This document shows, piece by piece, positions 47,876-56,517 of a stretch of DNA of 64,000 nt. The translations under genes were made by a program, and so were the position numbers. This DNA comes from Mesorhizobium sp. NZP2077 (GTDB lineage: Bacteria > Pseudomonadota > Alphaproteobacteria > Rhizobiales > Rhizobiaceae): positions 1,866,001-1,930,000 of the forward strand of contig NZ_CP051293.1 in NCBI RefSeq assembly GCF_013170805.1. The letters run 5' to 3'. How positions within the stretch are numbered: position 1 is the first letter of the stretch; each line of letters starts with the position of its first letter. The notes beneath the pieces were generated by a model that worked only from the letters and a program-made list of their open reading frames with translations, was not told the DNA's origin and made no database searches.

Positions 47876-48851
47876 ATCGCGGCTCGTTCTCGATATCGTG
47901 GCGCCGTTCTTCAACGAGGCGCAGTCGGCGTCGGCCTTTGCCGCATTGCTCGACAAGCTTGAAACCGAAGTTTCGAAACGCTTCGGCATGGAAGTCCACA
48001 AGATCCTGGTCGATGACGGCAGCCGCGACGATGGCGCCGAGCGGTTTTCGCAGGCGCTGTCGGGCTCCTGGGAGATCGTGCGGCTCAGCCGCAATTTCGG
48101 CAAGGAGGTCGCGGTGCTCGCCGGCCTCGACCAGTCGCGCGGCGACATGGCGCTGGTCATGGATGCAGACCTCCAGCATTCGATGGACACCAGCCTGAAG
48201 ATGATCGCCGAGCTGGTGGAAAACCGCGATATCGATGTCGTCTACGCGCAGAACGACCGCCGCGAGGCGAGCTGGCGGCGCAGCCAGCTGGCGCGGCTTT
48301 TCTACAGCCTGATCAACAGCAGCCAGCGTTTCGACATTCCCGAGAATGCGGGAGATTTTCGCGTCATGCGCGGTGCCGTGGTGCGCGCGCTGACGAGCCT
48401 GCGTGACAAGCGGCGCTTCAACAAGGGCCTGTTCGCCTGGGCCGGCTTTCGCCAGAAAGCCATGCCCTATTCGCCGGAGAGCCGCGCCAGCGGCACGTCG
48501 AAATGGAGCCGACTCAACCTGATCGCCTTCTCGCTGGAAGGGTTCACGTCGTTTTCCGTCATTCCGCTGCGTATCATCAGCCTGACCGGGATGCTGGCGG
48601 CGTTGGCGGGCATTGTCTACGGAGCCAAAGTGTTCTTCGAGGTGCTGTTCTACGGTATCGCCGTCCCCGGCTACCCCAGCCTCATGGTCGCCGTCGTCCT
48701 GCTCGGCGGCCTCAACCTCACCTTGCTCGGCCTGATCGGCGAATATGTCTGGGTGACGCTTTCGGAGAGCAAGGACCGGCCGGTCTATATCGTGCGCGAT
48801 GTCCTGCGCGGCGAGGTTCCGGACAGGCCGCCAGGCGCGCCCGGCGCATGA
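47850..48851 (+). CDS. GT2 polyprenyl-phosphate glycosyltransferase (GtrB/ArnC-like)
   Basis: 333 residues. The cytoplasmic GT-A domain has IVAPFFNEAQSASAF, ILVDDGSRDDG, VMDADLQHSMD (DxD) and DFRVMRGAVV; two C-terminal TM helices (IISLTGMLAALAGIVYG and VAVVLLGGLNLTLLGLIGEY) end in the family motif GEYVWVTLSESKDRPVYIV. Enzymes of this type make undecaprenyl-phosphate-linked sugars on the inner face. It overlaps the YdjC gene by four bases (ATGA). Confidence 0.92.
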   Translation: MKGLSQMAESRLVLDIVAPFFNEAQSASAFAALLDKLETEVSKRFGMEVHKILVDDGSRDDGAERFSQALSGSWEIVRLSRNFGKEVAVLAGLDQSRGDMALVMDADLQHSMDTSLKMIAELVENRDIDVVYAQNDRREASWRRSQLARLFYSLINSSQRFDIPENAGDFRVMRGAVVRALTSLRDKRRFNKGLFAWAGFRQKAMPYSPESRASGTSKWSRLNLIAFSLEGFTSFSVIPLRIISLTGMLAALAGIVYGAKVFFEVLFYGIAVPGYPSLMVAVVLLGGLNLTLLGLIGEYVWVTLSESKDRPVYIVRDVLRGEVPDRPPGAPGA

Positions 48852-49666
48852 CGCGGCGCATCCGCCTCATCGCCGACGACTACGGCCTGGCGCCCGGCGT
48901 TTCCAGCGGGATTCTCGACCTGCTCGATCGCGGCCGCCTGACCGGTACCGGCTGCATGACCGGCTTTCCGGAATGGCCCGATGCGGCGGCGCGGATAAAG
49001 CCGCTGTGCGGCCGCGCGGCGGTCGGGCTGCACCTGACCCTCACCGACCAGCCTGCCGTCACCGGCCGGTCGAGCCTGGCGCCGGAGGGTCGGCTGCCGC
49101 CGCTGCGTTCGCTGGCGCTGCCGGTCCTGCGCGGCAGCGTCAACGAGCGGGATGTCCATGCCGAGCTCGAAGCGCAGTACAGCCGTTTCGTCGAGGCACT
49201 TGGCCGCCAGCCTGACTTCATCGACGGCCACCAGCACGTGCATTTCCTGCCCGTCGTGCGCAAATGGCTGCGGTCGCATTTTTCTGAAGCTGGCGGCAGG
49301 CCGGTGCTGCGCGGTGCCCCGGCGCTGGGCAATGCGGCCGTGGCGCCGAAAGTCGCGGCAATCGCTGCCGTGGCCGCCGGCTTCAACCGCTCGATGGTGC
49401 GCGCCGGCTTCGCCCTTTTCCAGCCGCTGACCGGCATCTATGACTGGCGGCAACCCGAGAGATTCGCCCCTGTTCTGCAAGCCGCTGTCGACGCGTTGCC
49501 GGAACGGGGCCTGTTCATGTGCCACCCCGGCCATGTCGACGAGACGCTGCGGGCGCGCGACCCGATGCAGGGCGTGCGCGAGGTGGAGTTCGCGCTCCTG
49601 GCCTCGGACGCGTTCGGCGCGAGCCTCGCCCGTGCCAATGTCGAGATCATGGACGGCCAGGGATGA
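48848..49666 (+). CDS. YdjC/ChbG-family carbohydrate deacetylase
   Basis: 272-residue deacetylase fold. Metal/catalytic motifs: LIADDYGLAPGVS (Asp pair at the N-terminus), VGLHLTLTDQPA (His), FIDGHQHVHFLPVV (H-x-x-x-H) and MCHPGHVDETL near the C-terminus. The family removes N-acetyl groups from amino sugars; a member (NaxD) deacetylates a polyprenyl-linked GalNAc for lipid A modification in Francisella. Sandwiched between the GT2 and GtrA genes with 4-base overlaps on both sides, it probably acts on the lipid-linked sugar they handle. Confidence 0.88.
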   Translation: MTRRIRLIADDYGLAPGVSSGILDLLDRGRLTGTGCMTGFPEWPDAAARIKPLCGRAAVGLHLTLTDQPAVTGRSSLAPEGRLPPLRSLALPVLRGSVNERDVHAELEAQYSRFVEALGRQPDFIDGHQHVHFLPVVRKWLRSHFSEAGGRPVLRGAPALGNAAVAPKVAAIAAVAAGFNRSMVRAGFALFQPLTGIYDWRQPERFAPVLQAAVDALPERGLFMCHPGHVDETLRARDPMQGVREVEFALLASDAFGASLARANVEIMDGQG

Positions 49667-50073
49667 GCGGCGCGGACCAGCCCCGGCGTTCGACCGGCAG
49701 CAAGATCGTCCGCTTTGCCATCGTCGGACTGATCAACACGGCCATCGACCTTGCCGGCTTTTTCGTGTTGCTCAAGCTGCATGTCCCGCCACTGCCGGCC
49801 AATGTCACCTCCTGGTTCATTGCCGTGATCTTCTCTTTCACGGCCAACAGTTTGTGGTCGTTCGAGCGCAACCAGGCCATCCGGCTGCATGACGCTTTCC
49901 TTCGCTTCGTCTCGCTTGGGGCGCTGATTTCGCTCGGTGTCTCCAGCCTGTCGATCGCACTTTTCGCCGGCATCGCCGGGGTGTGGCCGGCAAAGATCGG
50001 CGGTGTCATCGTTGCGGCGGTGCTGAATTTCCTCGCCGCGCGCTGGTCGATCGAGGGCCGGCTGCTGAAATAG
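49663..50073 (+). CDS. GtrA-family membrane protein
   Basis: 136 residues with four TM helices, matching GtrA: IVRFAIVGLINTAIDLAGFF at the start, NVTSWFIAVIFSFTANSLWSF in the middle, and a C-terminal FLAARWSIEG. GtrA proteins are proposed flippases of polyprenyl-phosphate sugars. The start ATG overlaps the YdjC stop. Last gene of the cassette. Confidence 0.92.
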   Translation: MSGADQPRRSTGSKIVRFAIVGLINTAIDLAGFFVLLKLHVPPLPANVTSWFIAVIFSFTANSLWSFERNQAIRLHDAFLRFVSLGALISLGVSSLSIALFAGIAGVWPAKIGGVIVAAVLNFLAARWSIEGRLLK

Positions 50074-50209
50074 CGGCGCTACCATGAAGCCGGAATTGGA
50101 GGAGCGTTCTGGCCGGTATTGTCGGAGGTTGAGCGGATCTCGCCGGAATCGCGCATCGGCTGGATCAGCGCGGAACGGCGGCTTGGTTCCGGTTTGCTGC
50201 AGTTGCAGC

Positions 50210-51037
50210 CTAACGCAGCCCTTCCATTTCCCGAATACGCCTTGCGCCGTCGGCCTCGAGCTGCCGGGTGACGGCGCCGATCAGCGTTTCGGCGACGACG
50301 AAAAGTGCTGCCGAGGAATCCCATGCGGACGGCACTGCGGTTCGTCCGGCGATGACATGGCGGGCAAACCTGGCGATCGGCGACAGCCACTGATCGGTGA
50401 ACAGCACGATCTGGACGCCGCGCTGATGCGCCTTCTCGGCGAAGCGGACGAGGCTATCCTGGTAGCGCCTGATGTCGAAGATCACCAGCACGTCGCGCTT
50501 GCCCATGTCGATCAGCCGGTCGCGCCACATGCTCTCCTGTCCGGCGAGGTGAAAGACGTCAGGCTGGATGACGGCGAGATGGGCGGCCATGTAGCGCGCC
50601 AGGGGGTCGGTGAAGCGGCCGCCGATGAGGAATGTCTTGCCGCGCCGGTCGGCAAGCCGTGCGGCTATGTCGGCAAGCTGCTTGTCGGAGAGGTGGCGGA
50701 AGGTCTCGCGCATATTGTCGAGCGTCGCTTCCAGCATCGGCGACACCGTACCGCCGCCTGGGGAGGGCGGGTTGAGCGTCCGTATCGCCGGCGACTGCAG
50801 CTGCGCCGCCAGTTCGTCCTGCAGGCTCGACTGGAATTCCGGATAGTTCTGGAAGCCGAGCCGGGCAACGAAGCGCAGGATCGTCGGCGAGGAGACGCCG
50901 GCCGCGGTCGAGAATTCGGCGACCGTCTTCAGGCCGATCATCGGATAGCTGGCGATCAGCGTCTGCGCCGCGCGCCGTTCGCTGGCCGGCATCGTGCCGA
51001 TGCGGTCGGCGATGAGTTCGGCAATGCTGGAAATCAT
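50210..51037 (-). CDS. RpiR/MurR family transcriptional regulator
   Basis: 275 residues: an N-terminal HTH_6 domain (LIASYPMIGLKTVAEFSTAA then SSPTILRFVARLGFQNYPEF) and a C-terminal SIS domain (KTFLIGGRFTDPLARYMAAH). SIS domains of this family bind phosphosugars, although RpiR members without sugar ligands occur beside amine/amino-acid loci. The ATG at 51037 has GGGGGAAAAG upstream. Divergent from the permease/ligase/dehydrogenase genes, which it probably regulates. Confidence 0.9.
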   Translation of the reverse strand: MISSIAELIADRIGTMPASERRAAQTLIASYPMIGLKTVAEFSTAAGVSSPTILRFVARLGFQNYPEFQSSLQDELAAQLQSPAIRTLNPPSPGGGTVSPMLEATLDNMRETFRHLSDKQLADIAARLADRRGKTFLIGGRFTDPLARYMAAHLAVIQPDVFHLAGQESMWRDRLIDMGKRDVLVIFDIRRYQDSLVRFAEKAHQRGVQIVLFTDQWLSPIARFARHVIAGRTAVPSAWDSSAALFVVAETLIGAVTRQLEADGARRIREMEGLR

Positions 51038-51076
51038 CTTTTCCCCCACCCCTTGGCCCGCCCCATGAGATCGCAT

Positions 51077-51103
51077 TTGACAAAGCCGGGCAAACTGTAT
51101 GAA
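51077..51103 (+). promoter_or_regulatory. Possible promoter of the amidohydrolase-permease unit
   Basis: TTGACA (51077-51082), a 15-bp spacer and TATGAA (51098-51103), in the divergent region between the RpiR gene and the plus-strand genes. TATGAAATCATCCATA (51098-51113) contains a TATG/CATA inverted repeat that could be an operator. The spacer is shorter than ideal. Confidence 0.35.
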
Positions 51104-51173
51104 ATCATCCATAGGGACGCAATGAGACAAAATACGTAACATACGATACAGCGCTCCCCGGGGACGGCAGACT

Positions 51174-51992
51174 ATGGAGAAAGCACGGCCCGCCAGCCTT
51201 GCATCGTCTGATTCCGTGAGGGTGACCAACCCTGGCGGATCAAGCCCTTTTGTGCTGACCTGCGATCACGCTTCCAATTTCCTGCCCGCCGAATTCGGCA
51301 CGCTCGGCCTTGCCGCCGAGGACCTGTCCCGCCACATCGCCTGGGATCCCGGCGCGCTGCCGGTGGCAACGCGCATGGCGCAGGCGCTCGATGCGACGCT
51401 GGTCGAAACCCGCATTTCGCGTCTCGTCATCGACTGCAACCGGCCGCTCGATGCGCCGGACCTGGTGCCGCCGGTCAGCGAGACCACGACGATACCCGGT
51501 AATACCGATCTGTCGGAAAAACAGCTTGCTGCGCGGGTCGCCCTGTCATGGCAGCCGTTTCACAGCACCATCGAACTCATCGTCGCGGAGCGGCTGGCGC
51601 GCGGCCAGGAGACCCGGCTGGTTTCCGTCCATTCCTTCACGCCGGTCTACAAGGGCCGCAATCGGCCCTGGCACATCGGCATCATCCACGATGACGACCA
51701 GCGGCTGGCGTCGCCGCTGATATCGGCGCTGAAGCGGCTTGCCGGCGTCACCGTCGGCGTCAACGAACCCTATTCGCCGGATGACCGCGTCTATTTCACG
51801 CTGGAACGGCATGCACGCTCGCGCGGGCTGCCCTGCGCCATGATCGAAATCCGCAACGATGAAATCTCAGGCGAGACCGGGCAGCGGAAATGGGCGGATC
51901 TGCTCACGGGCATTTTTTCGGATCTGGAGCCAGAGGAGGCCAAGGGCTCTCGACGAAGCGCAGTCGGAAAGTCAGTTCAATCGGCCAGCTAA
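51174..51992 (+). CDS. N-formylglutamate amidohydrolase family enzyme
   Basis: 272-residue FGase-family amidohydrolase: FVLTCDHASNFLPAEFG, HIAWDPGALPVA, RLVIDCNRPLDAPD, VSVHSFTPVYKG, NRPWHIGIIHDDD and IEIRNDEI. Classical members cleave N-formylglutamate in histidine breakdown, but no hut genes are nearby. In this locus, next to a glutamine-synthetase-like ligase, cleavage of a glutamyl or acyl amide is a reasonable alternative. It is the first plus-strand gene opposite the RpiR regulator. Confidence 0.85.
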   Translation: MEKARPASLASSDSVRVTNPGGSSPFVLTCDHASNFLPAEFGTLGLAAEDLSRHIAWDPGALPVATRMAQALDATLVETRISRLVIDCNRPLDAPDLVPPVSETTTIPGNTDLSEKQLAARVALSWQPFHSTIELIVAERLARGQETRLVSVHSFTPVYKGRNRPWHIGIIHDDDQRLASPLISALKRLAGVTVGVNEPYSPDDRVYFTLERHARSRGLPCAMIEIRNDEISGETGQRKWADLLTGIFSDLEPEEAKGSRRSAVGKSVQSAS

Positions 51993-52015
51993 GAACCAAC
52001 AAGGGGAATTCTGAC

Positions 52016-53557
52016 ATGACAACACCGGATCACTCTGACAAGTCGGAGGATACAAAAATCCTTCACAGTATGGGCTACGCCCAGGAATTGGCTCGCCGCA
52101 TGAGCGGCTTCTCCAACTTCGCCATTTCCTTCTCGATCATCTGCATTCTGGCCGGCGGTATCACGTCATTCCCGCTGGCCATGGGTACCGGCAGCGGTTT
52201 CGAGGCGACCATCGGCTGGGTAGTCGGCGGCGTCTTTGCGCTCGTGGTCGCGGCTTCTCTCGGGCAGATTGGATCAGCCTATCCGACAGCCGGCGGCCTC
52301 TATCACTGGTCGTCGATCCTGGGCGGACGCGGCTGGGGCTGGGCCACGGCCTGGATCAACCTGCTCGGCCTGATCTTCGTCGTCGCCTCGGTGAATGTCG
52401 GCGTCTACTTGCTGTTTCAGGGGCTCGTCGCGGGTCCGATCTTTGGTTGGGACACATCGGCCTGGGGCTTCTGGCAGCAGACGACGGCAGTCATCCTGAT
52501 TACCGTCACCCAAGGCCTCTTCAATCATCTTGGCATCAAGACGACAACGATGTTGACCGACTTTTCCGGCTACCTCATCCTTGTTGTTGCGGTCATCCTG
52601 ACGCTGACCTTCCTTATCTGGGGCGCGCATGGCTTCGATCTTGCTCGGCTGACGACTTTCGTCAACACGACCGGCGATCCCGGTGGTGCCTATGTTCCGA
52701 CGGCCCGCACCGCACTTGTGGCCTTCCTGATCGGCCTTCTCTACCCGCTTTATACGATCACCGGCTTCGACGCCTCGGCGCATACCGCCGAGGAAACGCA
52801 CAATGCCCGCGTTGCTGTGCCCAGAGGCATGATCCACGCGGTTCTGTGGTCTCTCGTCTTCGGTTTCATCATGGCGGTCTCCTTCGTCCTTGCCAGCCCC
52901 GATCTCGTGGCGACAGCCAAAGACGGCGGCAATGCCTGGTTCAACCTGTTCAACAATCTACCCGCGCCAACCTGGCTCAAGGCTCTGCTCGGCATTGCTA
53001 TCGTGCTGTCGAACTATCTGTGCGCGCTGGCCGGGCTCACTTCGACCTCGCGCATGATCTTCGCCTTTTCGCGTGACGGAGGTCTGCCGGGGTCATCTCT
53101 GTGGAAGCAGGTTTCGCCGACCTGGCGCACGCCTGTCCCGGCCATCTGGCTGGGCGTCGTGCTGTCGATTGCCGCCACGCTCTATTCGCCGGCCTTCGCG
53201 GCGCTGGCAGCTGGCTGCGCTCTCTTCCTCTATGTCTCCTACGCCATGCCGATCGCAGCCGGACTTCTGGCGGAAGGAAAGAGCTGGACCGAATTCGGGC
53301 CTTTCCGGCTCGGCATCTGGTCAAAGCCGTTCGCCGTCATCACGGTGCTTGGTGTTCTGGTGTTGATGTATGCCGGCATCCAGCCGCCCTTCGACATCCT
53401 GATCAACTACGCCATCGGCTTGATCGTTCTGCTCGTCGTTCTGTGGTTCGCCGTTGAAAATCGCCGCTTCCAGGGGCCGCCTATCGGCGAGGCGGCAATC
53501 GCCAAGCGCACGGCGACCATCGCAGCTGCCGAAAAGGCCGTCGGCGAATCCGCCTAA
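52016..53557 (+). CDS. APC-family amino acid/amine permease
   Basis: 513-residue, 12-TM transporter of the APC superfamily, amino acid-choline/GABA permease branch: MSGFSNFAISFSIICILAGG, AYPTAGGLYHWSSILGG, TGFDASAHTAEETHNARVAVP and SRMIFAFSRDGGLPGS are typical. Start at 52016 with AAGGGG upstream. It is followed by a strong terminator, so the ligase gene downstream may have its own promoter or depend on read-through. Substrate probably an amine or amino acid. Confidence 0.92.
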   Translation: MTTPDHSDKSEDTKILHSMGYAQELARRMSGFSNFAISFSIICILAGGITSFPLAMGTGSGFEATIGWVVGGVFALVVAASLGQIGSAYPTAGGLYHWSSILGGRGWGWATAWINLLGLIFVVASVNVGVYLLFQGLVAGPIFGWDTSAWGFWQQTTAVILITVTQGLFNHLGIKTTTMLTDFSGYLILVVAVILTLTFLIWGAHGFDLARLTTFVNTTGDPGGAYVPTARTALVAFLIGLLYPLYTITGFDASAHTAEETHNARVAVPRGMIHAVLWSLVFGFIMAVSFVLASPDLVATAKDGGNAWFNLFNNLPAPTWLKALLGIAIVLSNYLCALAGLTSTSRMIFAFSRDGGLPGSSLWKQVSPTWRTPVPAIWLGVVLSIAATLYSPAFAALAAGCALFLYVSYAMPIAAGLLAEGKSWTEFGPFRLGIWSKPFAVITVLGVLVLMYAGIQPPFDILINYAIGLIVLLVVLWFAVENRRFQGPPIGEAAIAKRTATIAAAEKAVGESA

Positions 53558-53567
53558 ACAGCCAATC

Positions 53568-53600
53568 AAACCGTGGCGGGCTCGCTCGCCACGGTTTTTA
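53568..53600 (+). terminator. Rho-independent terminator after the APC permease
   Basis: An 11-bp stem AAACCGTGGCG (53568-53578) / CGCCACGGTTT (53587-53597) with an 8-base loop, then TTATTT. Lies 11 bp past the permease stop. Confidence 0.9.
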
Positions 53601-53652
53601 TTTCAGTTCAATGTGACAAGCCCGAAACGACAAGCGCTGGAGTGCCAAAGGA

Positions 53653-55023
53653 ATGGCCGGAAATTTCTCTTTCGATCAGTTGAAGAAAGCGGTCTCCAGC
53701 GGTGAGATCGACACGGTGCTGGCCTGCATCGTCGACCTGCAGGGACGATTGGCCGGAAAGCGCTTCCTGGCGCAGTATTTCGTCGATTCCGCCCATGACG
53801 AAACGCATGGCTGCAACTATCTGCTGGCCGCGGACATCGATATGGAGCCGGTGCCCGGCTACAAGGCGGCAAGCTGGTCGAAGGGCTATGGCGACTTCGT
53901 CATGAAGCCGGATCTGGCGACGTTGCGGCGCATTCCGTGGCTGGAAAAGACGGCGCTGGTGATCTGCGACGTGCTCGACCACCACACCCATGACGACCTG
54001 CCGCATTCGCCGCGTGCCATCCTGAGGAAGCAGGTCAAGCGGCTGACGGAGCGAGGCTACATCGGCTACTTTGCCTCCGAGCTCGAATTCTATCTGTTCA
54101 ACGAGACCTACGATTCCGCCCGTAAGAAGCATTGGCAGGGTCTCGACACCGCGTCGCCCTATATCGGCGACTACCAGATCGGCATCACCACCAAGGAAGA
54201 AGGCGTCATGCGCCGGCTTCGCAACGAGATGGATGCGGCCGGCATTCCGATCGAGAACTCCAAGGGCGAATGGGGCCCTGGCCAGGAAGAGATCAATGTG
54301 CGCTATGCCGAAGCGCTCGAGATGGCCGACCGCCACGTCATCCTGAAGAACGGCGCCAAGGAGATTGCCGAGTCCGAGGGCAAGGCGATCTCCTTCATGT
54401 CCAAATACAATTACGGCCTCGCCGGCAATTCCAGCCACATCCACAATTCGCTGTGGAGCGCTGACGGCAAGACGGCGCTGTTCTTCGATAAGAAGGCGGA
54501 CTGGACGCTGTCGACGCTTGGCCAGCAATGGGGGGCGGGTCAGCTGAAATACGCCAAGGAATTCACCTGGTTCCTGGCGCCTTACATCAACTCCTACAAG
54601 CGCTTCCAGGCTGGCACCTTCGCGCCGACCAAGATCATGTGGAGCGAGGACAACCGCACCGCCGGCTTCCGACTGTGCGGCGAGGGCACCAAGGGCATCC
54701 GCATGGAATGCCGCATCGGCGGCGCCGACTTGAACCCCTACCTCGCCTTCGCGGCGTTGATCGCCGCCGGCCTTGCCGGCATCGACGAGAAGCTCGAACT
54801 GCAGAAACCCTTCGTCGGCGATGCCTATCAGGCCTCGCGCCTGCCGGAGATCCCGAAAACGCTGCGTGACGCCACCGAGACGCTGGCCAAGTCGAAGATG
54901 CTGAAAGAGGCGCTCGGCGAGGACGTGCTCGAACACTATGTCCACACCGCCAAGTGGGAGCAGTTCGAATACGACCGCCGCATTACGGATTGGGAACTGC
55001 ACAGAGGTTTCGAGCGGTACTAA
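53653..55023 (+). CDS. Glutamine synthetase-like glutamate-amine ligase
   Basis: 456-residue protein of the GS superfamily with an N-terminal beta-grasp part (VDLQGRLAGKRFL) and catalytic barrel. ATP/metal and glutamate motifs: FASELEFYLF, GPGQEEINVRYA, AGNSSHIHNSLWSADGK and RMECRIGGADLNPY. It belongs with the gamma-glutamyl-amine ligases (PuuA/IpuC-like) rather than biosynthetic GlnA; no adenylylation-site Tyr region typical of GlnA is obvious. It would ligate glutamate to an amine in the pathway with the ALDH and ADH that follow. Confidence 0.88.
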   Translation: MAGNFSFDQLKKAVSSGEIDTVLACIVDLQGRLAGKRFLAQYFVDSAHDETHGCNYLLAADIDMEPVPGYKAASWSKGYGDFVMKPDLATLRRIPWLEKTALVICDVLDHHTHDDLPHSPRAILRKQVKRLTERGYIGYFASELEFYLFNETYDSARKKHWQGLDTASPYIGDYQIGITTKEEGVMRRLRNEMDAAGIPIENSKGEWGPGQEEINVRYAEALEMADRHVILKNGAKEIAESEGKAISFMSKYNYGLAGNSSHIHNSLWSADGKTALFFDKKADWTLSTLGQQWGAGQLKYAKEFTWFLAPYINSYKRFQAGTFAPTKIMWSEDNRTAGFRLCGEGTKGIRMECRIGGADLNPYLAFAALIAAGLAGIDEKLELQKPFVGDAYQASRLPEIPKTLRDATETLAKSKMLKEALGEDVLEHYVHTAKWEQFEYDRRITDWELHRGFERY

Positions 55024-55110
55024 ACTATGTCGGCGTCGCCCTCCCTTGGCCATCGCCTGATGGCGGGCGACGTCAAAAACAAGATTTCATGAAGTGCGAG
55101 GACTGAAGGA

Positions 55111-56499
55111 ATGACCGAAACGGTCAAGTTGATATCTCCCATCGATGGCTCGATCTATGCGGAGCGGCCCATCGCGACGGACCAGGCGATCAATGCCGCT
55201 GTCGAGCGCGCCAAGGCAGCGCAGGAGAAGTGGGCTGAGACGCCGATCGTCGAGCGCGGCAAGTACATGCTGGCGATGCTCGAAGCCTTGGTCGCCATGA
55301 CCGACGAGATCGTGCCGGAGATCGCCTGGCAGATGGGGCGTCCGGTGCGTTATGGCGGCGAGTTCGGCGGCGTCAGGGAACGCACCACTTACATGGTCGA
55401 GATCGCTGAAGCTGCGCTGAAGTCCGTGCCGGCCTCCAACCCGAAGGACGGCTTCCGCCGCTATGTGAAGAAGGACCCGCTCGGCGTTGTCATGGTGATC
55501 GCGCCGTGGAACTACCCCTATCTCACGGCCGTCAACACCATCGTGCCGGCGCTGATGGCCGGCAATGCCGTCATCCTGAAACATGCGGCGCAGACGCTGC
55601 TGGTCGGTGAGCGGTTTCAACAGGCTTTCGACAAGGTCGGTCTGCCCAAGGGCGTGTTCCAGAATGTGGTGCTCAACCATGCCCAGACCGAGAAGCTGCT
55701 CGGTTCCGGCAAGATAGACCATGTCAACTTCACTGGTTCGGTCGGCGGCGGCCGTGCCATTGAAAAGGCCGCAGCCGGCACGTTCATGACGCTCGGCCTG
55801 GAGCTTGGCGGCAAGGACCCGGCGTATGTGCTGCCCGACGCCAAGCTGGATCACGCGGTCGCCAACCTGGTCGACGGCGCCTTCTACAATTCCGGCCAGT
55901 GCTGCTGCGGCATCGAGCGCGTCTATGTGCACGAGAAGGTCTATGACGAGTTCGTCGAGGGCTTCATTGCCGAGACGAAGAATTATGTCGTCGGCAATCC
56001 GCTGGACCAGGCGACGACGATGGGACCGATGGCGCAGGCGCGCTTTGCCGACCTGATCCGCGAGCAGAAGGTCGAAGCGCTGCGCAAGGGTGCGGTGGCG
56101 CATATCAACATGAAGGTGGCTAACGACAAGGCCGGCTCGCCCTACCTGGCGCCTGAGGTGCTGACCAGCGTCGATCACCAGATGAGCGTCATGCGCGAGG
56201 AAAGCTTCGGTCCGATCGTCGGCATCATGAAGGTGCGCAATGACGAAGAGGCGATCGCGCTGATGAACGACAGCCAATACGGTCTGACGGCCTCGATCTG
56301 GACGCGCGATACCGAGCACGCGGTGGCGATCGGCAATCGCATCGAGACCGGCACGGTGTTCATGAACCGCTGCGACTATCTCGATCCGGCGCTGGTCTGG
56401 ACCGGCGTCAAGGACACCGGCAAGGGCGCGGGGCTGTCGGCCATCGGCTACGACAATCTGACCCGGCCAAAATCCTTCCACCTGCGCGAAGCCATCTGA
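55111..56499 (+). CDS. NAD(P)-dependent aldehyde dehydrogenase
   Basis: 462-residue ALDH: APWNYPY cofactor segment, FTGSVGGGRAIEKAA, LELGGKDPAYVLPDA (catalytic Glu) and NSGQCCCGIERVYVH (catalytic Cys). The short length fits the succinate-semialdehyde-type subgroup. It lies between the ligase and the iron-dependent ADH with gaps of 87 and 18 bp. Likely oxidises an aminated or gamma-glutamylated aldehyde. Confidence 0.92.
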   Translation: MTETVKLISPIDGSIYAERPIATDQAINAAVERAKAAQEKWAETPIVERGKYMLAMLEALVAMTDEIVPEIAWQMGRPVRYGGEFGGVRERTTYMVEIAEAALKSVPASNPKDGFRRYVKKDPLGVVMVIAPWNYPYLTAVNTIVPALMAGNAVILKHAAQTLLVGERFQQAFDKVGLPKGVFQNVVLNHAQTEKLLGSGKIDHVNFTGSVGGGRAIEKAAAGTFMTLGLELGGKDPAYVLPDAKLDHAVANLVDGAFYNSGQCCCGIERVYVHEKVYDEFVEGFIAETKNYVVGNPLDQATTMGPMAQARFADLIREQKVEALRKGAVAHINMKVANDKAGSPYLAPEVLTSVDHQMSVMREESFGPIVGIMKVRNDEEAIALMNDSQYGLTASIWTRDTEHAVAIGNRIETGTVFMNRCDYLDPALVWTGVKDTGKGAGLSAIGYDNLTRPKSFHLREAI

Positions 56500-56517
56500 T
56501 TTTTTGAGAGACAAGAC

